This document shows, in pieces, positions 58,003-64,000 of a stretch of 64,000 bases of DNA. The first letter of the stretch is position 1; each line of letters opens with the position of its first letter. The DNA is from JBMDXB01 sp048594975 (GTDB lineage Bacteria > Acidobacteriota > Vicinamibacteria > Vicinamibacterales > 2-12-FULL-66-21), in the NCBI GenBank assembly GCA_048594975.1, contig JBMDXQ010000027.1, positions 139,906 through 203,905 of the forward strand. Reading direction: 5' to 3'. The position numbers and the translations under genes are program-made. The notes under the pieces are model-generated. The model saw nothing but the letters and a program-made list of their open reading frames with translations. It was not told the origin of the DNA and made no database searches.

Positions 58003-59217
58003 TTACCAGTTCAGGAACAAACCCAGCTCTTCGAGGAACAGAGACCAGGCGGGCTCCTCTTCGAGCATCAGGTGATTCGCGCTCGGCAGTGAGACGTACC
58101 GCGCGCCCGGGATCCCGGCCGCCAGCAGGCGACCCTTCTCCGGCGGTACTGCGTGATCACGGTCGCAATGGATGACGAGCGTCGGCGTCTTCACCTGCGA
58201 CAAGAGTGGTCGAACATCGATGTCGTCGTCGCGCTCCATGAGTCGCGCCGCATTTTCCGGCGACGTGGACACACGCTGGAGTTCGTCGAACCACTGCTCG
58301 TGTTCCGGCGTCGCCTCGGGGATGAACCGACAGGTGAACGTCCTGCAGAACGCCGGGTTGTTGAGTCCCCACCCAAGCCGCAACAGACTCGCGAGAGCGC
58401 GCCGCGCCTCGAGCTCCTGGGACGTGCCGACGTGTTTCAGTCCCGCCGCGAATGCGCCGTAGAGCACCAATTGCGTGACGCGCTCGGGGTGCTTCACCGC
58501 GTACGCGATCGCGATGGCACCGCCACGAGAGATCCCAAGGAGCGGAAATCGATCGAGCCGGGCCGCGTCAACGACCGTTTCGAGATCGCGGACCCACGTG
58601 TCGAAGCTCACATCGGGCACGTCACGCTGGGACATGCCGTTGGCACGCTCGTCGTAGCGGACGAGCCGGTGATGACGGGAGAGCGCGGCGTACCAATGGC
58701 GCCAGATCGGGCTGCCCCATTCGAAGTCGAGATGAGTCAGCCAGTTTGACGCCTTCACGAGCGGCGGTCCGTTGCCGGTAGTGGCATAGGCGAGCCGGAC
58801 ATCGTCGCTGGTCGTGCAGTACCGGATTTCCTGCCGCGCCTTCGCCGTGGCAGCAGCGGAGGCTCCGCTCTGCGGGACGACAGCGTCGACCGGCGCGGCG
58901 AAGCGATAGCCGATGCGCGGCACGGTCTCGATGTACTGCTGGCCCGTGGCTTTCTCGCCCAGCGCCTTGCGCAGCACCGACACGTTGTGATTCAGGTTGT
59001 TTTCCTCGACCGTCGTCTCCGGCCACACCGTGTCGAGCAGTTCCTGCTTCGTGACCAGCCGCCCGGCGTTCTCGACCAGCACCAGGAGCGTGTCGAACAC
59101 CTTCAGACGCAGCGGAATCACCTCACCGCCGCGGGAGAGTCGGCGCTCACGGACATCGAGATGAAACGGCCCGAACCGATACCCGCCTCGTAGCTCGGTG
59201 TCGGCCACGAATCGCAC
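58003..59217 (-). CDS. OmpR-type DNA-binding domain fused to an alpha/beta hydrolase
   Basis: About 404 residues. The first ~110 are a winged helix (YRFGPFHLDVRERRLSRGGE, VIPLRLKVFDTLLVLVENAG, NHNVSVLRKALGEKATG) as in CadC-like regulators. Residues 130-400 are an alpha/beta hydrolase with the nucleophile elbow LLGISRGGAIAIAY (GxSxG) and the late catalytic region TPTLVIHCDRDHAVPPEKG (Asp) and SANHLMLEE (His). Joining the two in one chain suggests a ligand- or metabolite-sensing regulator. GTG at 59217 or, with a better GAGG site, at 59208. Divergent from the selenium-binding protein gene. Confidence 0.9.
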   Translation of the reverse strand: MRFVADTELRGGYRFGPFHLDVRERRLSRGGEVIPLRLKVFDTLLVLVENAGRLVTKQELLDTVWPETTVEENNLNHNVSVLRKALGEKATGQQYIETVPRIGYRFAAPVDAVVPQSGASAAATAKARQEIRYCTTSDDVRLAYATTGNGPPLVKASNWLTHLDFEWGSPIWRHWYAALSRHHRLVRYDERANGMSQRDVPDVSFDTWVRDLETVVDAARLDRFPLLGISRGGAIAIAYAVKHPERVTQLVLYGAFAAGLKHVGTSQELEARRALASLLRLGWGLNNPAFCRTFTCRFIPEATPEHEQWFDELQRVSTSPENAARLMERDDDIDVRPLLSQVKTPTLVIHCDRDHAVPPEKGRLLAAGIPGARYVSLPSANHLMLEEEPAWSLFLEELGLFLNW

Positions 59218-59322
59218 CTCAGGAAAGTTTCAGAAATACGCCAGCGTTCTCAAAGGACGCCGGCGCCGGCTTGATTCTAGTCTGTGGAACGCGCGGACCG
59301 AAACCGCGAGGAGGGCAAGACA

Positions 59323-60726
59323 ATGCCAAAACTGCTTCCCGACCAGAGCTTCTACCCGTCGCCGACAATGGCCATGCAGGCCCCGGCGGAAACACTTGCC
59401 TACGTGGCGCTGCTCAATCCCGACCCGACCGCCAGCGACGCCCTTGCTGTGCTGGATGTTGATCCCGCATCGCCAGGCTACGGCGCCCAGATCGCGCGTG
59501 TCGACATGCCCCGCGCCGGCGACGAGTTGCACCACTTCGGGTGGAACGCGTGCAGCTCGTGCCTGTGCCCGAACTCGCCGCACCCGCATATGCAGCGGCG
59601 TTATCTCGTAGTGCCCGGCATGCGATCGTCGAGAATCCACATTCTCGACACCGCGCCCGACCCACGGCAACCGCGCCTCGTCAAAGTCATCGAAGCCGAG
59701 GAAATCATCCGCAAGACCGGCTACAGCCGCCCGCACACCGCCCACTGCGGGCCGGATGGCATCTACCTCAACGCGCTGGGCAACGCAGACGGCAACGGCC
59801 CCGGTGGCATCTTCGTCCTCGACCCCGAGACATTCGAGCTCAAAGGACCGTGGGAGAAAGATCGTGGACCGCAGCAACTGGCGTACGACTTCTGGTGGCA
59901 CCTCGGTCACGACACGATGATCACCAGCGAGTGGGGCACGCCGAATATGGTGGAGGGCGGCGTGAATCCGGAGCTGCTCCTGGCCGGCAGGTACGGCAAC
60001 GCGCTGCACGTGTGGGATCTCAACTCTCGGCGTCACGTGCAGAAGCTGGATCTCGGCCCCGAGCAGCAGATGGTGCTCGAACTGCGTCCCGCGCACAATC
60101 CCAACGAGACCTACGGGTTTGTCGGCGTGGTCACCAGCCTGAAGGATCTGTCGGCGTCGGTCTGGATGTGGCACCGCGAAGGCAGCAACCGCAGCGGGAC
60201 CTGGCGCATCGACAAGGTGATCGAGATTCCCGCCGAGCCAGCGGCGGCCGACGATCTGCCACCGATCTTCAAGGGCTTCGGCGCGGCGCCGCCGCTCGTC
60301 ACCGACATCAATCTGTCGCTCGACGATCGATTCCTGTATGTATCGTGCTTTGGCACAGGCGAGCTCAAGCAATTCGACGTATCGGACCCCTTCAACCCGG
60401 TCGAGACCGGATCCCTGAAGCTCGGGGGGATGGTTCGCCGCCAGCCACACCCGGCACGTCCGGAGCAGCCGCTGAACGGCGCACCGCAGATGGTCGAGAT
60501 CAGCCGTGACGGCAGGCGCGTCTACGTGACCAACTCGCTGTATCGCACGTGGGACGACCAGTTCTATCCGGACGGCGTGAAGGGCTGGCTGGCCAAAGTG
60601 GACGTGCGCCCGAATGGCGGCATCGAGCTCGATACCGCCGGATTCGTGGAGTTCGACAGCATGCGTCCCCACCAGGTCCACCTCGAGGGCGGAGATGCGA
60701 GCTCCGATTCCTACTGCTTTGCGTGA
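59323..60726 (+). CDS. Selenium-binding protein / methanethiol oxidase
   Basis: About 467 residues, matching the SBP56/MTO family. Clear blocks are AYVALLNPDPTASDALAVLD, HHFGWNACSSCLCPNSPHPH (the metal and substrate Cys), GYSRPHTAHCGPDGIYLNAL, FDLKQFDVSDPFNPVETG-type text (ELKQFDVSDPFNP) and VRRQPHPARPEQPLNGAPQM. MTO converts methanethiol to formaldehyde, H2S and H2O2. The ATG follows GAGGAGGGCAAGACA. The adjacent membrane gene (60737) is a frequent companion. The copper delivery genes that often accompany MTO are not seen here. Confidence 0.93.
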   Translation: MPKLLPDQSFYPSPTMAMQAPAETLAYVALLNPDPTASDALAVLDVDPASPGYGAQIARVDMPRAGDELHHFGWNACSSCLCPNSPHPHMQRRYLVVPGMRSSRIHILDTAPDPRQPRLVKVIEAEEIIRKTGYSRPHTAHCGPDGIYLNALGNADGNGPGGIFVLDPETFELKGPWEKDRGPQQLAYDFWWHLGHDTMITSEWGTPNMVEGGVNPELLLAGRYGNALHVWDLNSRRHVQKLDLGPEQQMVLELRPAHNPNETYGFVGVVTSLKDLSASVWMWHREGSNRSGTWRIDKVIEIPAEPAAADDLPPIFKGFGAAPPLVTDINLSLDDRFLYVSCFGTGELKQFDVSDPFNPVETGSLKLGGMVRRQPHPARPEQPLNGAPQMVEISRDGRRVYVTNSLYRTWDDQFYPDGVKGWLAKVDVRPNGGIELDTAGFVEFDSMRPHQVHLEGGDASSDSYCFA

Positions 60727-60736
60727 GAGGTGCCTC

Positions 60737-61378
60737 ATGACGACCGACATGACGACGTCGTGGGCGATGCTGCTGGCGCTCGGGGCCTTTCACGGCATCA
60801 ATCCCGGAATGGGATGGCTGTTTGCGGTGGCGCTCGGGATGCAGGAGCGCCGCCGCGGTGCGGTGCTCCGGGCACTCGTACCGCTGGGCGCGGGGCATGC
60901 GCTGGCCGTGGCCGCCGCGATCGGCCTCGCGCTGGTCATCGGAGCCGTGATCCCTCTAGACTGGCTGCGGTGGCCGTTGGCAGGCGTTCTCGCCTCGCTT
61001 GGTGTCCTTCGATTCTTTCGTCACCGGCATCCGCGCTGGGCGGGCATGCGCGTGGGCATGGGCGGGCTCATCGTGTGGTCGTTCCTGATGGCCACGGCCC
61101 ACGGGGCCGGGCTCATGGTAGTGCCGGTGTTCGTGGGCTTGTCGATGTCCGGAGCGGGGGAACATGCGCACCACATGCCCGCCGCAGGGGCAGGCGCAGG
61201 AGCTGCGTTCCTCGCAACCGGCCTGCACGCCGTCGGCTACCTGGCGGTGACCGCGTGTGTTGCGGTGCTGGTGTTCGAGAAACTTGGCGTCGGCATCCTG
61301 CGCCGCGCGTGGTTCAACCTCGATCTGATCTGGTCGGCCGCGCTGGTGGCGACTGGCATGCTAACGCTAATGCTGTAA
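60737..61378 (+). CDS. Membrane protein accompanying SBP56
   Basis: About 213 residues with six or seven membrane helices. The start MLLALGAFHGINPGMGWLFA, LVPLGAGHALAVAAAIG and the His-rich loop GAGEHAHHMPAAGAGAG are the main landmarks, giving many His and Gly residues near the membrane surface. It follows the SBP56 stop by 10 bases, so it is probably co-transcribed and may handle metal or substrate for the oxidase. The family is uncharacterised; the sequence resembles nickel/cobalt-type or DsbD-like transporters only loosely. ATG after GAGAGG. Confidence 0.8.
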   Translation: MTTDMTTSWAMLLALGAFHGINPGMGWLFAVALGMQERRRGAVLRALVPLGAGHALAVAAAIGLALVIGAVIPLDWLRWPLAGVLASLGVLRFFRHRHPRWAGMRVGMGGLIVWSFLMATAHGAGLMVVPVFVGLSMSGAGEHAHHMPAAGAGAGAAFLATGLHAVGYLAVTACVAVLVFEKLGVGILRRAWFNLDLIWSAALVATGMLTLML

Positions 61379-61437
61379 CACGGCCTCAAGATCGTTGCGA
61401 ACCGGGCCTGCCCTGTGGAACTGGTTCAAGGCCTCAT

Positions 61438-63141
61438 TCACGGCTGCATCGCGGCGAGCGCGATCCCCGGCAGCCGCCACAGCGACGGCGACGCCTCGAA
61501 CGCCGCCATCCGGCGGCCGACGACGTGGGCACGTCGGTGGGTCGTGAACCACGGCGGCTTCGGCCGGACGGTGAACGGTCCCCAGACGACGCTCTTCAGC
61601 GGCCGGTCGAACATGAGCGTGTTGTGCACGACCCCGATGCCGCTGCCGATATCGTCGAGCGTGTGGCCTGGATACGCGCCCCAGGGCGCAACACCGAGGA
61701 TGAAGCTGACGGCCGACCAGTGGTTCACCGATACCGTGCCGTAGCGCAACGCCGCGACGGCGCTATCGATCTCGAAGCCGAGCCGGGCGCGCGATTTCGG
61801 GCTGGCCAGCACCATCACGCTCAGCGTCCCGAACACGCGCTCGTTGCAGAACCGCACGGCCGCAGTCACGAAGGCCGCGTCGTCTGAGGCCGCCAGCGCG
61901 GTCTCGGCGAGGACCGGTGACCAGGCTTCCTCGCTGAACACGACGTCTCCCGCCGAGGAGGGATCGACGTCGTAGATGACGGCGGGCACGAGCGCCTCCT
62001 TCCCTGTGTCGCACAGGCACGTTGCGTGCGCATGGCTCGACAGAAAGCGCTGATATTTCTCCGCCGAGCCCGGGTAATACGCGAGCCTGGGCAGCTGCCG
62101 TGCGAGCACCTCGGCGACACGATCGAGGAACGCCCGCCGCTGCGCCCACCCGCGCCACGTCACCAGCACCCGCGACGACGTGCACGTGCACGACGCGCTG
62201 TGCACCACCATCGTCGCCACGTGCTCCGCCTGATACTGCAGCTCGCCGTCGTCCCAGCGGCCCGGGACGACGATCACGGGGGTGACGCAGCCCAGTTCGC
62301 TGGTCACGCGCTTTCGGACTTTCGGCGTTCCCGCGGCACGCCGCTGCGCCTGCTCCTCCGGCGCGTCGCCCCACACGATGCGATCGTGGACGGCGGCCGA
62401 CCCGGTCATGTGCACCTCGTCCACGCCCGCGTGGTGGATCAGGTGCTGCCCTTCGGACGCGCCGCCGTAGACGACGCGGAGGTAGCCGGCATCGACGAGG
62501 GACTGGAACGCGCGCTCGACCAGCGGCCCGAGGTACTCATTCACCGGATGCATCTTCAGCACGACCACCTGGTTCTCGACAATCAGCTTGTAGAGGACGT
62601 CGGCCGGCCCGATGCTCGCCACGTTTCCCGCGCCGAGCACGACCGCGACGCGGCCATCCGCGCGGGTCTCGCCGCGATACGCCGTGGCCATCCTGTCGTG
62701 GACGTGGCGTTGGTCGACGCCGGGCTGCATCCAGACGTCGATGTGCGTGCCCGGGTACATCACGCGCTCGAAGCGGCTGCGCGGGAAGACCGTGAGGGCG
62801 AGCTCGCCGGTTGCAGGGCGACGACCCGACGGACCGGGAACGACGGGATGGCCGGCGCGGTGGATGTCGGTCAGGGTCTCGATGAACAGCCGGACCTGCC
62901 GGATGATGCCGATGGGCCCCGACATCCATTCCTCGCCGCTCGCCGCGGCGCGCGGATCGATGCCCTTCGCCTCGCAGCCGGCCGCGACCACCTCGGGGCC
63001 CGTGCGCAGCGCTCCCTCGAGGCACTGCCGCAGCAGCTCGATACGCCGACCGACCGGCACGGCCACCCACTCATCCTTGCGGCTGCGAACGACGGCCACG
63101 GCCTCGTCCAGCTCGCGCGCGCTGCTGGTGAGCGGGACCAT
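61438..63141 (-). CDS. Aldehyde-dehydrogenase superfamily protein
   Basis: About 567 residues. Features include VAVVLGAGNVASIGPADVLY (NAD(P)-binding), KRVTSELGCVTPVIVVPGRW (the catalytic Glu of ELGGxxP type) and HSASCTCTSSRVLV (the catalytic Cys region). The N-terminus (1-180) differs from classical ALDHs. The ATG overlaps the ThDP-enzyme stop (TGATG), so the two are coupled. A route in which a 2-oxo acid is decarboxylated to an aldehyde and then oxidised would explain the pair. The longer frame to 63513 is inside the next gene. Confidence 0.85.
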   Translation of the reverse strand: MVPLTSSARELDEAVAVVRSRKDEWVAVPVGRRIELLRQCLEGALRTGPEVVAAGCEAKGIDPRAAASGEEWMSGPIGIIRQVRLFIETLTDIHRAGHPVVPGPSGRRPATGELALTVFPRSRFERVMYPGTHIDVWMQPGVDQRHVHDRMATAYRGETRADGRVAVVLGAGNVASIGPADVLYKLIVENQVVVLKMHPVNEYLGPLVERAFQSLVDAGYLRVVYGGASEGQHLIHHAGVDEVHMTGSAAVHDRIVWGDAPEEQAQRRAAGTPKVRKRVTSELGCVTPVIVVPGRWDDGELQYQAEHVATMVVHSASCTCTSSRVLVTWRGWAQRRAFLDRVAEVLARQLPRLAYYPGSAEKYQRFLSSHAHATCLCDTGKEALVPAVIYDVDPSSAGDVVFSEEAWSPVLAETALAASDDAAFVTAAVRFCNERVFGTLSVMVLASPKSRARLGFEIDSAVAALRYGTVSVNHWSAVSFILGVAPWGAYPGHTLDDIGSGIGVVHNTLMFDRPLKSVVWGPFTVRPKPPWFTTHRRAHVVGRRMAAFEASPSLWRLPGIALAAMQP

Positions 63142-64000
63142 CACCGATTCCTCGAGGTGCGGCCGACCGCGCTCGCCAGGTGACGTGCTGCGGCCCGCCC
63201 GAGCATGCACAGCCGATCGCCCATCGGCAGGCGCCGCAGCGTCGTCGCGATCACGCCGCGGGTGAAGTACGTCTTCTGCGAGTAGTCGATCGCGATCTCG
63301 ACGATGACCGCGGCCCCGGACCGCGATACCTGCAGCGCGCGCTCCAGCACGTCGTCGACTTCGGCGTCGGTGTCGGCGTGCAGGAACGCCGCGTTGACGG
63401 CGGCAGCAAACGCCTCGAGCCGGTACGGCGGGAGCACGCTGCAGGTGGCGCGATCCAGCGACGTCCGCTGGAACTGCGCGATCTGCGCCAGCTCGCCGTC
63501 GCGCAGCACGCACACGAGCGGGGCGACGCCGAGCGACGAAGCGGTCATCATCTCCAGGCCCGTCATCAGCAGCGCGCCGTCGCCGGCGACGGCCACGACG
63601 TCACGATCTGGATTCGCGAGTTTGGCGCCGACCGCGGCGGGCACCGCGTATCCCATGCACGAATAGTCGACGGGCGCGATGAATCTGCGCGGCGCGTCGA
63701 GGCGCAGATGCTCCATCGCGAGAAAGGTGCCGTTGCCGCTGTCGGTCGCGTAGATGGCGTCAGGCGCCAGGCGCTGCAGTCGGTCGAAGAACGCGTCGGG
63801 CGTCACGCGGTTCTCGCTCGGATGCGCGCGCCACTCGTCCTTGACGTCGACGTGGCCGACGGCGATCGCATCGGCGATCTCGTCGAATCCATGTTTCCGG
63901 TCGATCAGCGGCAGCAGCGCGTGCAGGACCGCCGCCGCATCGGACTCGATCGCGACATCCGCGCGACGATTGCGATGGAACACCTCTCGATGGCTGTCGC
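63141..64000 (-). CDS. ThDP-dependent enzyme, C-terminal half (acetolactate-synthase-like), partial
   Basis: The frame is open to the window end; about 286 residues of the C-terminal pyrimidine/ThDP part are visible. Markers are YATDSGNGTFLAMEHLRL, VDYSCMGYAVPAAVGAKLAN and the ThDP-Mg motif VAVAGDGALLMTGLEMMTAS (GDG, residues around 135-145). It belongs to the pyruvate-decarboxylase / acetolactate-synthase superfamily; the substrate depends on the missing N-terminus. Coupled by TGATG to the aldehyde dehydrogenase. Confidence 0.85.
   Translation of the reverse strand, partial: DSHREVFHRNRRADVAIESDAAAVLHALLPLIDRKHGFDEIADAIAVGHVDVKDEWRAHPSENRVTPDAFFDRLQRLAPDAIYATDSGNGTFLAMEHLRLDAPRRFIAPVDYSCMGYAVPAAVGAKLANPDRDVVAVAGDGALLMTGLEMMTASSLGVAPLVCVLRDGELAQIAQFQRTSLDRATCSVLPPYRLEAFAAAVNAAFLHADTDAEVDDVLERALQVSRSGAAVIVEIAIDYSQKTYFTRGVIATTLRRLPMGDRLCMLGRAAARHLASAVGRTSRNR

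Overview
The window looks like chromosomal DNA of a soil-type Acidobacteriota, most likely class Vicinamibacteria. This is inferred from gene content and high GC; there is no rRNA or tRNA to confirm it. Typical signs are an Oar-like TonB receptor, two ADOP-type FtsX/MacB permeases, a DUF5916 outer-membrane protein, a Ser/Thr kinase fused to PD40/TolB propeller repeats, DUF2961 and GH3 hydrolases, many secreted proteins of unknown function, and short intergenic word repeats. No phage, IS transposase, integrase, tRNA or CRISPR array was seen.

Layout. 0-0.6 kb: start of asd behind a structured leader with its own promoter and intrinsic terminator. 0.6-5.4 kb: a coupled pair (TonB-type receptor and LolA-like secreted partner) and a DUF4159 protein. 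5.6-10 kb: ECF sigma factor, probable anti-sigma factor, two secreted proteins and an Omp85/BamA-like porin in overlapping genes. 10-18 kb: metabolism (proline dehydrogenase, SDR, DapA-family aldolase, GluQ, PEBP protein, cyclase). 18-25 kb: ADOP permease, DUF5916, lipoprotein, GH172-type DUF2961. 25-31 kb: an M28 peptidase remnant, a frameshifted kinase/propeller gene, a membrane protein and a MoxR-like AAA+ ATPase. 31-37 kb: DUF2130, a flavin-barrel protein, an orphan Phd antitoxin and a GH3 glycosidase, separated by large imperfect palindromes. 38-46 kb: a stretch with looser codon use holding a second ADOP permease, a GT2 transferase, a STELLO-like transferase, a giant membrane protein and a decayed gene.

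46-53.5 kb is the most interesting gene cluster. A GAF/anti-sigma ATPase is followed by a TIGR02452-type poly(ADP-ribose) glycohydrolase, an ADP-ribosylglycohydrolase, a hemerythrin with a histone-H1-like tail, a dual-specificity-type phosphatase, an ARPP-1 protein (a family named for association with ADP-ribosylglycohydrolases and rhodanese/phosphatase proteins), a small zinc-finger protein and a WYL regulator. I read this as an ADP-ribose or NAD-derivative processing island whose substrate and trigger are unknown.

53.6-64 kb: membrane protein, TPR protein, Uma2 nuclease, MORC/HSP90-like ATPase, an OmpR-type regulator fused to an alpha/beta hydrolase divergent from a selenium-binding protein/methanethiol oxidase with a membrane partner, then an aldehyde dehydrogenase coupled to a ThDP enzyme that runs off the end.

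Two non-coding themes stand out. First, five long imperfect palindromes (31.3, 33.9, 37.0, 52.2 and 57.8 kb) belong to one family: the ACAGAAC hairpin loop is kept between copies while its stem changes on both sides together. Second, short tandem word repeats lie between and sometimes in frame inside genes.
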